Shown here one piece after another: positions 50,839 to 63,451 of a stretch of DNA of 64,000 nucleotides; within the stretch, counting starts at the first letter, position 1; each line of letters starts with the position of its first letter. The DNA lies in the NCBI GenBank assembly GCA_905181685.1, contig CAJIYK010000003.1:102419-166418 (forward strand). Direction: 5' to 3'. The notes under the pieces are model-generated. The model was not told the DNA's origin. It saw only the letters and a list, made by a program, of their open reading frames with translations, and did not search any database. Both the position numbers and the translations under genes were made by a program. Source of the DNA: Methylophilales bacterium BACL14 MAG-120910-bin43. GTDB taxonomy: Bacteria; Pseudomonadota; Gammaproteobacteria; Burkholderiales; Methylophilaceae.

Positions 50839-51530
50839 ATGGAAACTAAAGAACTTAAAATTCTTGAAAAATCTATTAAATATAAATTTAAAGATAATAC
50901 TCTTACTGCTTGCGATGACGCATAGAAGCCATTCAGGAAAAATAATGAGCGATTAGAGTTTTTGGGAGACAGTATTCTAAATTTTGTTGTGGCAGACCTT
51001 TTATTTAAAAAATTTAATGATTTGGATGAGGGTGATTTGAGCCGCTTAAGATCTCAGTTGGTAAAAGAGGAACCACTTTCTAAATTAGGAAACGGATTAA
51101 AGATTGGAGATTTTTTAAATTTAGGGGTTGGAGAGCTTAAAAGCTCAGGTTGGAGAAGACCATCTATCTTAGCTGATGCCTTTGAAGCATTAATTGGTGC
51201 GATATTTATTGACGGTGGAATGAAATCTGCCTATAAATTCATTGAAGATTCATATGCCGACCTAATTGAAAAAATTAACCCAAAAGAAATTATAAAGACC
51301 CTAAAGACGATACTTCAAGAGTTTTTACAAGCCCAAAAAGTCCCTTTACCAAGCTATGAAGTCATTAATGTAGAAGGCGAAGCCCATAATCAATTATTTA
51401 CTGTCACATGTGTAGTTTCTAAATTTGATGTCAAGGTAGAAGGTGGGGGAGAAGTAGAAAAATTGCAGAGCAAGAGGCAGCAAAAGAGGCAATGGCTACG
51501 ATAGAGAAGAGCCTTTATGGCATCGTCTAA
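50839..51530 (+). CDS. rnc: Ribonuclease III (frame breaks)
   Basis: Cleaves double-stranded RNA, including the 16S and 23S precursor stems. ATG 50839 follows the lepB stop at once: METKELKILEKSIKYKFKDN. The catalytic signature is NERLEFLGDSILNFVVADLL, then GDLSRLRSQLV and LADAFEALIGAIFID. The dsRNA-binding domain is around KTILQEFLQAQKVPLPSYEV and ends AEQEAAKEAMATIEKSLYGI. Breaks lie near 50905-50945 and 51450. Corrected length is about 230 residues. It overlaps the era start by 14 nt. Its likely substrates (perfect stems around 16S/23S) are visible at 57-62 kb. Confidence 0.94.
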
Positions 51531-52410
51531 AATAAACACTCGCTGCGGTACTATTGCTATTGTTGGTCAACCTAATGTCGGTAAATCAACGCTTCTAAAT
51601 TATTTTGTAGGTTCGAAATTAAGCATTACCTCCAGAAAAGCTCAAACCACACGTTATCAGTTAGTCGGTATTTTTACTGATAAAGATACTCAATATATTT
51701 TTGTTGACACACCCGGCTATCAATTAAAGCATCTTAACCAAATGAATAAGAGCTTAAATAAATCAGTGAATCAAGCACTTAAAGACGTGGATTTAATTTT
51801 ATTTTTGTCTGAACCTAATGAGCTTGATGCAACGGATAAAAAAATATTGCAAATGATTCCTAACTCAACTCCGATTTTATTAATTATTAATAAAATAGAT
51901 TTAATTAAAGATAAATCTAAAATATTAGCCTTAATGAGTGAGGCAGATCAGTTAGATAAATTTGAAGAAATTGTTCCGACAAGCGTTAAGAAAAAAAATA
52001 ATTTATTAGAGTTATTAGAGAGTGTAAAAAAGTACTTACCTCAGCAACCTTTTATCTATGATCAAGATGAGTTAACAGATAAAGGCGAGCGATTTTTGGC
52101 AGGAGAGATTGTTCGGGAAAAATTATTTCGCCTAACGGGTCAAGAGGTTCCATATTCAGTTGCTGTCGAGATAGAGAAATTTGAGCAAGAAGGAAATTTA
52201 AGAAGAATTTTTGCTGTCATTATTGTTGACCATGAGTCTTTAAAGCCAATGATTATAGGTAATAAAGGTGAGCGATTAAAAGAAATTTCTAAAAGTGCAC
52301 GCTTAGATATGGAGAAGCTTTTTGGTGGAAAGGTTTGGTTGGAAACTTGGGTAAAGGTTAAAACGGGTTGGGCTGATGATGTAAGAGCCCTAAAATCATT
52401 AGGACTTTAA
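51517..52410 (+). CDS. era: GTPase Era
   Basis: Ribosome-assembly GTPase that binds the 3' end of 16S rRNA. It is 297 residues, intact. G1 is VGQPNVGKSTLLN, G3 FVDTPGYQ, G4 NKID. The C-terminal KH domain reads VREKLFRLTGQEVPYSVAVE and GNKGERLKEISKSARLDME. It overlaps rnc and is followed by recO after 4 nt. Confidence 0.97.
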   Translation: MASSKINTRCGTIAIVGQPNVGKSTLLNYFVGSKLSITSRKAQTTRYQLVGIFTDKDTQYIFVDTPGYQLKHLNQMNKSLNKSVNQALKDVDLILFLSEPNELDATDKKILQMIPNSTPILLIINKIDLIKDKSKILALMSEADQLDKFEEIVPTSVKKKNNLLELLESVKKYLPQQPFIYDQDELTDKGERFLAGEIVREKLFRLTGQEVPYSVAVEIEKFEQEGNLRRIFAVIIVDHESLKPMIIGNKGERLKEISKSARLDMEKLFGGKVWLETWVKVKTGWADDVRALKSLGL

Positions 52411-52414
52411 TGGA

Positions 52415-53125
52415 ATGGCAAAAGTAACCTCCCTGAAAGAAAATCAACAGGTCTATGTTTTACATACATACCCATTTAAAGAAACCAGCCTCATCGTTGA
52501 AATTTTTTCTAAAGAATTTGGAAGGGTCTCGCTAGTTGCAAAAGGAGCAAGGCGACCAAAGTCAGCATTAAGAGGAATGTTGCAGTCATTTCAAGCCTTG
52601 GAAGCTTCTTGGTCTGGTATTGGAGAATTAAAAACGCTGCATGGAATTGACTGGTGCGATCAATATCTTCCCATGGAAGGGAATTCCTTAATATGTGGTT
52701 TTTATTTAAACGAATTATTACTAAGATTATTGCCTAAGGAAGACAATTATGAGTCTTTGTTTGATTTTTACCATACCACCATGGAAAATCTGTCTCAAGG
52801 CGTAAACATAGGGGTTACTTTGAGAAGGTTTGAATTAAAACTACTCTTAGAATTAGGCTACGAGGTAGTTTTAAAAGTGGATGCAAACGCTAATGAAATT
52901 AAAGCAGATAAAACGTATTATTATGAAGCTGAGCAAGGCGCGCTAGAAAAATTTAGGACAGAAAAAAGTATTAAGGTCATCGGACAAACTCTAATTGATA
53001 TGGGAAATGACAATTTTGACTCTGCAACTACTGAACTACAAAGTAAAAATTTAATGCGTTTTTTAATCAATTATTATTTGGGAGATAAACCATTAAACTC
53101 CAAACAACTATTTTTAAATATTTAG
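52415..53125 (+). CDS. recO: DNA repair protein RecO
   Basis: RecF-pathway mediator that loads RecA with RecR. It is 236 residues. The N-terminal OB fold reads QVYVLHTYPFKETSLIVEIF and GRVSLVAKGARRPKSALRGM, followed by a helical domain (YLNELLLRLLPKEDNYESLF; RRFELKLLLELGYEV). It is intact. Position between era and pdxJ is standard. Confidence 0.95.
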   Translation: MAKVTSLKENQQVYVLHTYPFKETSLIVEIFSKEFGRVSLVAKGARRPKSALRGMLQSFQALEASWSGIGELKTLHGIDWCDQYLPMEGNSLICGFYLNELLLRLLPKEDNYESLFDFYHTTMENLSQGVNIGVTLRRFELKLLLELGYEVVLKVDANANEIKADKTYYYEAEQGALEKFRTEKSIKVIGQTLIDMGNDNFDSATTELQSKNLMRFLINYYLGDKPLNSKQLFLNI

Positions 53126-53134
53126 GATAATGAG

Positions 53135-53857
53135 ATGGATCTAGGCGTTAATATTGATCATATAGCAACGATAAGACAAGCGAGAGGAACAAATTACCCA
53201 TCAGTGCTTGATGCGGCAACCTTAGCCGAACAGGCGGGTGCAGATAGTATTACATTGCATCTAAGGGAAGACAGGCGTCATATGCAGGACAAAGATCTCT
53301 ATGAATTAAAACCCTTATTAAAAACTAAAATGAATTTAGAGTTAGCACCTGTCCCAGAAATGCTAAAAATTGCGTTGGATGTTCACCCAGAGGATGTATG
53401 TTTAGTGCCTGAAAGAAGAGAGGAGAGGACAACCGAGGGAGGTTTGGATTTGATAAAAAAATTCCATGACATTAAAAAAATAAGCGACGACCTCACCAAT
53501 GCGGGTATTCGTGTTTCCCTTTTTATTGCTCCTGAGATAGACCAAATTGATAAAGCGATTGAGATGCAAGTTCCAATCATTGAATTGCACACAGGTAATT
53601 ACGCAGACTTTGATGGTGAATTAAAAAATAAAGAGCTAAAAAAAATACAACAAGCAGTTGAGTACGCAAAAAAAGCTGGGCTTTTAGTTAATGCAGGTCA
53701 TGGCCTTCATTATGAGAATGTACAAAATATTGCAAAAATTGATGGTATCCATGAATTAAATATTGGACATGCGATAGTAGCTAAGGCGTTATTTATTGGT
53801 TGGGAGAATGCTGTAATTGAAATGAAAAAAATTATTAAAGAGTATGCACAGTCATGA
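53135..53857 (+). CDS. pdxJ: Pyridoxine 5'-phosphate synthase
   Basis: Condenses 3-amino-2-oxopropyl phosphate with 1-deoxy-xylulose 5-phosphate to form vitamin B6. It is 240 residues, a TIM barrel with [52 protein letters not shown] and [10 protein letters not shown], all family signatures. It is intact and overlaps acpS by 4 nt. PLP is the cofactor of both cysteine desulfurases in this window. Confidence 0.97.
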   Translation: MDLGVNIDHIATIRQARGTNYPSVLDAATLAEQAGADSITLHLREDRRHMQDKDLYELKPLLKTKMNLELAPVPEMLKIALDVHPEDVCLVPERREERTTEGGLDLIKKFHDIKKISDDLTNAGIRVSLFIAPEIDQIDKAIEMQVPIIELHTGNYADFDGELKNKELKKIQQAVEYAKKAGLLVNAGHGLHYENVQNIAKIDGIHELNIGHAIVAKALFIGWENAVIEMKKIIKEYAQS

Positions 53858-54234
53858 TTTATGGTGTTGGTACCGATGTTGTGGAGGTTTCAAGGATAGC
53901 AAAAGCCTTAGAAAGATTTGGAGATGGTTTTGCAAAAAAAATATTAAGCCCTGAAGAGTTTTTAGTTTTTCAAAAAAATAATTTGAAAGAAAACTTTTTA
54001 GCTAAAAGATTTGCTGCTAAAGAAGCCTTTGCGAAAGCATTAGGCACGGGTTTTAGAGGGGATGTTAATGTTAAGTCTATCGTTGTGATCAACAATGAAC
54101 TAGGGCGTCCAGACATTAAGTTAAATAAAAATGTGGCACGCTTACTCAAAGAGAAGAAAATCAAATCTTGTCACTTATCAATATCAGATGAAAAAAATAT
54201 AGCAGCAGCATTTGTTGTTCTTGAAAGCGAATGA
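53854..54234 (+). CDS. acpS: Holo-[acyl-carrier-protein] synthase
   Basis: Transfers 4'-phosphopantetheine from CoA to ACP. It is 126 residues with the Mg2+-binding [14 protein letters not shown] motif and the second signature [14 protein letters not shown]. It is intact and coupled by 4-nt overlaps to pdxJ and to tcdA. Confidence 0.96.
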   Translation: MIYGVGTDVVEVSRIAKALERFGDGFAKKILSPEEFLVFQKNNLKENFLAKRFAAKEAFAKALGTGFRGDVNVKSIVVINNELGRPDIKLNKNVARLLKEKKIKSCHLSISDEKNIAAAFVVLESE

Positions 54235-54978
54235 TGGACAGAGAAGTGGATCTAGAGAGAAGATTTGGCGGTATTATTCGACTTTATGGCGAAAAAAAAT
54301 TTCGATTGATTCAGAACTGTCATGTTTGTGTAGTAGGTATTGGCGGTGTAGGTTCATGGGTAGTCGAGTCATTGGTGAGACATGGTGTTGGCAAAATAAC
54401 GCTAATAGATATGGATCATATTGTTGAATCAAATATTAATCGCCAAATTCATGCTCTCGATAGTACGGATGGTGAATCAAAAATAAAGGCTATGAAGGAT
54501 CGAATCATTGATATCAATCCAACCTGTGTGGTGGATTGTATTGATGATTTTTTAGAAGAATCAAATATTGAAAGTCATATATCGAGTAGATTTGATTTTA
54601 TTATTGATGCAATTGATCAATCGAGTGTAAAAACAAGTTTAGCTGAATATTGCCAATCAAAGCATTTATCTCTAGATAATGGTGGGCGGTGCAGGCGGCA
54701 GAGTCGATCCTGCGAGAATAAAAATAGCTGATCTTTCTAAAACCTTCGGAGATCCATTATTAAGCAATATCCGAAAGCATTTTAATAAAAAAAATAAGCT
54801 ATCAAAAAGTAAATATGAGATTCCTACCATCTTTTCTGATGAGCCTATTATCAAATCTGATGCATGTGAGGTTGATCAATCAGGAGGAGGTTTGAGTTGT
54901 GACGGATATGGCTCAAGCTTAAACATAACTGCCACAATGGCCTTTTACGTCGTCGCATATATTTTTTCAAAAATATAA
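54231..54978 (+). CDS. tcdA: tRNA threonylcarbamoyladenosine dehydratase TcdA (one frame break)
   Basis: E1-like enzyme that cyclises t6A37 to ct6A37 in tRNA. The ThiF/MoeB-type ATP motif is VVGIGGVGSWVVESLVRHG, then IDMDHIVESNINRQIHAL and the nucleotide aspartate in FIIDAIDQSSVKT. The frame shifts near 54680; the second part resumes VGGAGGRVDPARIKIADLSK, equal to the family's GGAGG-(Q/K)-(I/V)DP segment. Corrected length is about 249 residues. Cysteines include the C-terminal GGGLSCDGYGS. Confidence 0.92.
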
Positions 54979-54990
54979 TCAGTTAAAAAA

Positions 54991-55018
54991 GTTGAAATAA
55001 ATAAAACTGCCCCCATTA
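54991..55018 (+). promoter_or_regulatory. Sigma-32-like heat-shock promoter upstream of htpG
   Basis: GTTGAA (54991-54996), 14-nt spacer, CCCCATTA (55011-55018). The -10 is nearly the full CCCCATnT consensus. It lies 51 nt before the htpG ATG, with the same spacing as the sites at dnaK and grpE. Confidence 0.8.
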
Positions 55019-55068
55019 ATAATAGCAATATTTAAATTAAATTTAATTCAATTAGGGATTTCAAAAAA

Positions 55069-56949
55069 ATGACAAAACAGAAAGAGACTTTAAGTTTCCA
55101 GGCTGAGGTAAAACAACTTTTACAACTGATGATTCACTCTCTTTATAGTAATAAAGAGATTGCAGTCCGTGAATTAATTTCTAATGCGAGTGATGCAGCG
55201 GATAAGCTCAGATTTGAAGCATTAGAAAAAAATGATCTTTATGAAAAAGATTCTGAGCTTAAAATTTGGGTAGATTTTGATAAAGATAAAAAAACGATCA
55301 CTATTTCAGATAATGGTATCGGCATGAGTCGAGACGATATTGTAAAAAATATCGGGACTATTGCTAAATCAGGCACAAAGGAGTTTTTAAAAAAACTATC
55401 AGGCGATCAAGCAAAGGATGCGAATCTGATTGGTCAGTTTGGCGTTGGTTTTTATTCAGCCTTTATTATTTCTGATGAAGTCACCTTAGAATCAAGAAAA
55501 GCGGGTGCTAAAACTGGATCAAGATGGGTTTCAAAGGGAGATGGTGAATTTAGCCTAGAATCTATCGATAAAAAATCAAGAGGCACATCTGTGATTTTAA
55601 GTCTTAAGAAAGATGCTGAAGAGTTTCTTGATGAATATAGATTGAAAGAAATTATTAAAAAATACTCAGATCACATCACACTGCCGATTGTAATGAAAAA
55701 ATTTGAGTTTAAGGATGGAAAATCAATTCGAACAGAGGAAGATGAGGTCGTTAACGATGCTTCTGCTATTTGGGCACGCAACAAGAAAGATATAAAACCA
55801 AAAGAGTACGAAGAGTTTTATAAAAATTTAACTTATGACCAAGAACCGCCTTTATCGATATTTCATAACCGAGTTGAAGGTAATCAAGAGTACATCTCTT
55901 TATTATTTATTCCAAGTAAAGCACCTTTTGATCTCTACGATAGAGATAAAGCGCAAGGCGTAAAGCTTTATGCAAAGCGTATTTTCATCATGGAAGCGAA
56001 TGAGAAACTCATTCCTCAATATTTAAGATTTATGAAGGGCGTTATTGATAGCAGTGATTTACCACTCAATGTATCAAGAGAAATACTGCAAGACAGTAAA
56101 GCCCTTGAAAGCATTCGATCAGGAACGGTTAAAAAAACACTCACCGCACTTGAGGATATGGCTAAGAAAAAACCAGATGATTTTAAAAAGTTTTGGTCAG
56201 AATTCGGTCTTGTTTTAAAAGAAGGACCTGCTGAGGATTTTGCAAATCGAGAAAAAATTGCGGGATTACTAAGGTTTGCAAGTACTTTTGACGAATCTGA
56301 CGCACAAAGTGTTAGCTTGGCAGATTACATAAGCAGAATGAAGCCCGAACAAGAGGTCATTTACTATATAACGGCTGATTCCTTCTTAGCGGCTAAAAAT
56401 AGTCCTCATCTCGAAATATTTAAAAAGAAAAAAATTGAAGTTTTACTTCTTGGAGATAGGGTTGATGAGTGGTTAATGTCAAACCTACCTGAAGTAAGCG
56501 GTAAAAAATTTCAGTCTATTGCAAAGGGTGATCTTGATCTAGGAAAGCTTGAGGATGAATCAGAGAAGGTAGCTAAGAAAGATATTGAGGAAAAATCTAA
56601 AACTTTAGTCGAAAAAATAGCTAAATCACTTGGTGATAAAATTAAAGAAGTAAAGGTAACGCACCGCTTAACAGACTCTCCGGCTTGTTTAGTTGTTGGT
56701 GAAAATGATATTTCAGGTAATTTAGAGAGGATTTTGAAGGCGGCAGGACAAAACACACCCGATATTAAGCCTGTATTGGAAATCAATCCTGAGCATGCGC
56801 TAATTAAAAAACTCAGCGCTGAGACAGATGGTAAGGTCTTTGATGAGTATTCATCAGTGGTATTTGACCAGGCTTTAATCTCAGAAGGTGGGCAGTTAGA
56901 AGACCCAGTTGGGTTCGTAAAAAGGATTAATGAACTACTAGTAAAATAA
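55069..56949 (+). CDS. htpG: Chaperone protein HtpG (Hsp90)
   Basis: ATP-dependent Hsp90 chaperone. It is 626 residues, intact. The GHKL ATP site shows ELISNASDAADKLR, ISDNGIGMSRDDI and GQFGVGFYSAF. The middle domain has LPLNVSREILQDSK with the catalytic arginine. The C-terminal dimerisation region ends FVKRINELLVK. A heat-shock promoter precedes it. It lies upstream of the rRNA operon. Confidence 0.97.
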   Translation: MTKQKETLSFQAEVKQLLQLMIHSLYSNKEIAVRELISNASDAADKLRFEALEKNDLYEKDSELKIWVDFDKDKKTITISDNGIGMSRDDIVKNIGTIAKSGTKEFLKKLSGDQAKDANLIGQFGVGFYSAFIISDEVTLESRKAGAKTGSRWVSKGDGEFSLESIDKKSRGTSVILSLKKDAEEFLDEYRLKEIIKKYSDHITLPIVMKKFEFKDGKSIRTEEDEVVNDASAIWARNKKDIKPKEYEEFYKNLTYDQEPPLSIFHNRVEGNQEYISLLFIPSKAPFDLYDRDKAQGVKLYAKRIFIMEANEKLIPQYLRFMKGVIDSSDLPLNVSREILQDSKALESIRSGTVKKTLTALEDMAKKKPDDFKKFWSEFGLVLKEGPAEDFANREKIAGLLRFASTFDESDAQSVSLADYISRMKPEQEVIYYITADSFLAAKNSPHLEIFKKKKIEVLLLGDRVDEWLMSNLPEVSGKKFQSIAKGDLDLGKLEDESEKVAKKDIEEKSKTLVEKIAKSLGDKIKEVKVTHRLTDSPACLVVGENDISGNLERILKAAGQNTPDIKPVLEINPEHALIKKLSAETDGKVFDEYSSVVFDQALISEGGQLEDPVGFVKRINELLVK

Positions 56950-56973
56950 ATGTGAATTTATGGCAGATAGTGT

Positions 56974-57003
56974 TTGACATTGATTTAATTACACTGCTAT
57001 AAT
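56974..57003 (+). promoter_or_regulatory. Strong promoter of the rRNA operon
   Basis: Perfect TTGACA (56974-56979) and perfect TATAAT (56998-57003), spacer 18 nt. The sequence just after the -10, TCGCGCTCCC, is the only GC-rich patch around and forms a discriminator of the type linked to stringent (ppGpp) control. It reads into tRNA-fMet and 16S. Confidence 0.88.
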
Positions 57004-57061
57004 TCGCGCTCCCTAACGTTATATACGTAGGGTTCAACAAAAGACTCGTTGATTTATCGAT

Positions 57062-57138
57062 CGCGGGGTGGAGCAGTCTGGCAGCTCGTCGGGCTCATAA
57101 CCCGAAGGTCACAGGTTCAAATCCTGTTCCCGCAACCA
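57062..57138 (+). tRNA. Initiator tRNA-fMet (CAT)
   Basis: 77 nt including encoded CCA. Anticodon CAT. Initiator hallmarks are present: unpaired C1-A72 at the acceptor end and three consecutive G-C pairs (GGG/CCC) in the anticodon stem next to the CAT loop. It lies between the rRNA promoter and 16S, an unusual location for tRNA-fMet. Confidence 0.97.
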
Positions 57139-57149
57139 ACATCGATAAT

Positions 57150-57164
57150 AGCTCTTTAACAATT
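57150..57164 (+). promoter_or_regulatory. boxA-like antitermination element, 16S leader
   Basis: AGCTCTTTAACAATT matches the rrn boxA (TGCTCTTTAACA) that recruits NusB/NusE and SuhB. It lies 12 nt after tRNA-fMet. Confidence 0.75.
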
Positions 57165-57166
57165 TG

Positions 57167-57193
57167 ACAACTGATAAGTGTGGGTGCTTATAG
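57167..57193 (+). repeat. Left arm of the 16S processing stem
   Basis: These 27 nt (ACAACTGATAAGTGTG...) are complementary to 58948-58974 after 16S, with two G-U pairs. The arms bracket the whole 16S gene, the expected RNase III substrate. Confidence 0.88.
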
Positions 57194-57388
57194 TTGAGAT
57201 TAAAATTAGAATTTTTCTGTTTACAGGAATAATTTTAATTCTCATATTAAGTGCTTACACTTTAAATTTGTGACAAGACCACACTGGTTAGTAATAACCA
57301 GTTAACCTTGAAAATGAATTTGAGAAAAAAGCATAAGCGATACAAATGTTTTTCAATTTATTGGAAAACAATAGTAATAAGTTAGATT

Positions 57389-58933
<1,545 letters not shown>

Positions 58934-58947
58934 GAGAATAAATCTCT

Positions 58948-58974
58948 CTATAAGCATTCACACTTATCAGTTGT
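58948..58974 (+). repeat. Right arm of the 16S processing stem
   Basis: Ends CACACTTATCAGTTGT (58959-58974), the exact reverse complement of 57167-57182; pairing continues inwards to 58948. Confidence 0.88.
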
Positions 58975-59011
58975 TGGTAGCACAAAGAATTTAAGTAATT
59001 GGCCCTGTTTA

Positions 59012-59088
59012 GGGTCTGTAGCTCAGCTGGTTAGAGCACCGTGTTGATAACGCGGGGGTCGTTGGTTCGAGCCCAACCAGACCCACCA
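59012..59088 (+). tRNA. tRNA-Ile (GAT)
   Basis: 77 nt with encoded CCA; anticodon GAT in TGTTGATAACG; acceptor GGGTCTG pairs with CAGACCC. First of two tRNAs in the 16S-23S spacer. Confidence 0.98.
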
Positions 59089-59114
59089 GTTTTAATTAAT
59101 ATGTAACTTAAAAT

Positions 59115-59190
59115 GGGGGATTAGCTCAGCTGGGAGAGCACCTGCTTTGCAAGCAGGGGGTCATCGGTTCGATCCCGTTATCCTCCACCA
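59115..59190 (+). tRNA. tRNA-Ala (TGC)
   Basis: 76 nt with encoded CCA; anticodon TGC in CTTTGCAAG. The G3-U70 wobble identity pair for AlaRS is present (GGGGGAT with ATCCTCC). Second spacer tRNA. Confidence 0.98.
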
Positions 59191-59488
59191 ATTCTTTGTA
59201 TAAAAAAGGTAAGCCTTAAGCGTTTATTAAATTAAATGTTTAAGGCTAGCTTTTTAGCTAGTATGTTCTTTAACAATATGGAAGAAGTAAATTAGAAATC
59301 ATAAGATTGTGATGAGATTATGATTTCAAATGGGTAATGATTGCAAAATCAAATACTAAATCAACACTTTGCATCTAAATTTTATATTTAGATAAAAAGA
59401 GTTTTTAAAGTAAGCTTTAGAAGAAACTATAATGACCGTCTCATGCGGGAAAACGTAAGTAGAAAAGGGCTTAGGTTTTAAAGTTATA
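59191..59488 (+). other. tRNA-Ala to 23S spacer
   Basis: About 300 nt without a gene. It holds a second boxA-like TGTTCTTTAACA (59264-59275), the left arm of the 23S processing stem (AAGAAGTAAATTA, 59282-59294, complementary to 62433-62445), and an AT-rich stretch before 23S. No protein gene is seen. Confidence 0.8.
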
Positions 59489-62372
<2,884 letters not shown>

Positions 62373-62432
62373 ATAACCTTAAAACTTATTAAGGTTATGT
62401 TGACACTAAAGCAAAACGCAATCAAAACACAT

Positions 62433-62445
62433 TAATTTACTTCTT
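62433..62445 (+). repeat. Right arm of the 23S processing stem
   Basis: TAATTTACTTCTT is the exact complement of 59282-59294; pairing is extended by CATATT against AATATG after a small bulge. Confidence 0.75.
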
Positions 62446-62490
62446 AACATATTGAAAAAAGACATGAGTTATTTATAACTCAAAAAAGTT

Positions 62491-62608
62491 TGCTTGGCGG
62501 ACATAGCGAATTGGACCCACTCCTTTCCATTCCGAACAGGACAGTGAAACGATTCTGCGCCGATGATAGTGTAGTCTTTTCTACGCGAACGTAGGACACT
62601 GCCAGGCT
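62491..62608 (+). rRNA. rrf: 5S ribosomal RNA
   Basis: About 118 nt beginning TGCTTGGCGGACATAGCGAA and ending ACTGCCAGGCTT; the terminal strands pair (TGCTTGGCG with GCCAGGCTT) and the central CCATTCCGAACAGGACAGTG loop is typical. Confidence 0.95.
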
Positions 62609-62618
62609 TCTAATTTAA

Positions 62619-62650
62619 AAAACCTCACCTTAGGGTGGGGTTTTTTTTTA
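62619..62650 (+). terminator. Rho-independent terminator of the rRNA operon
   Basis: AACCTCACC (62621-62629), TTAG loop, GGTGGGGTT, then a long T-run (to 62649). It ends the fMet-16S-Ile-Ala-23S-5S transcript. Confidence 0.93.
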
Positions 62651-62736
62651 TCAGGAAAAATTCCTGAAAATTAAATTCCCATAATATATATAGGGTTATT
62701 CTTGTAATATATTGGGCTCTTAGAAAAATATTGAAT

Positions 62737-63450
62737 ATGACTAAAGGCAACAATTTTTTTAGCGAGTTAAATTTAACGCATGCGATTATATTATCGCTAA
62801 TCATTCATGCACTTTTTGTCATGAAATTGCAAATATCAAATTTCAATTTAACACCAAAACCTGTTGTTGATATAATTTTTAATACTGAAATAGTTAAACA
62901 AGTAGTTCCCAAAGTCATTCCTCAACCAGTACCTAAACCCAAACCCATTATCAAGCCAAAGCCCATAGAAAAACCCAAACCAATACCCAAACCTATCCCA
63001 GAACCAATTGTAGAACCTATACCTGAACCTGTCGCAGAGCAAGTATCAGAACCTATCGTTGAACCAATAATTGAACCCGTTGTTGAACCCTTATCGGAGT
63101 CAGTTGAGACCAATGAAGTAACTCAAATAAGTGAGCAAGTTCCAACATCACCGAGCCCGCAAGTAGTAAATAATTATAGTAATCTTTTAAGAGCACATAT
63201 TGCTAAACATAAAAAGTATCCTAGAATTGCTCAGCGTAGAAAAATGCAAGGTGAGGTTGTAATTGCAATTCAAATTGGTGGTGATGGGTCTTTAATCTCT
63301 AAAAATATTCAAAAAAGCAGCGGTCATAAAGTCTTAGATAAAGAGGGGATGAATATGATGGAAAAAAGCAAACCTTTTCCTGTGCCACCTGATACATTAA
63401 AAAATAGCGTGACGAATGTAGTTGTTCCGATTGCGTTTAATCTAATTTAA
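62737..63450 (+). CDS. tonB: TonB-like energy transducer
   Basis: Couples the inner-membrane proton motive force to outer-membrane receptors. ATG 62737 (a TTG two codons upstream is possible). One N-terminal transmembrane anchor (LTHAIILSLIIHALFVM, about residues 15-31) contains the Ser/His pair typical of TonB. A periplasm-spanning linker of about 80 residues follows, first Pro-Lys (KPKPI repeats), then Pro-Glu (EPIVEPIPEP). The C-terminal TonB domain is YPRIAQRRKMQGEVVIAIQI and ends VVVPIAFNLI. No exbB/exbD follows in the window. Confidence 0.92.
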   Translation: MTKGNNFFSELNLTHAIILSLIIHALFVMKLQISNFNLTPKPVVDIIFNTEIVKQVVPKVIPQPVPKPKPIIKPKPIEKPKPIPKPIPEPIVEPIPEPVAEQVSEPIVEPIIEPVVEPLSESVETNEVTQISEQVPTSPSPQVVNNYSNLLRAHIAKHKKYPRIAQRRKMQGEVVIAIQIGGDGSLISKNIQKSSGHKVLDKEGMNMMEKSKPFPVPPDTLKNSVTNVVVPIAFNLI

Positions 63451-63451
63451 T

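Noticed and set aside
62650..62736. Fur box upstream of tonB
   Set aside because: The AT-rich stretch has only scattered GATAAT-like pieces and no 19-bp palindrome of reasonable quality.
62848..63113. Minus-strand Gly/Trp/Phe-rich and Ser/Gly-rich frames within tonB
   Set aside because: They are complementary shadows of the Pro-Lys/Pro-Glu codon repeats.
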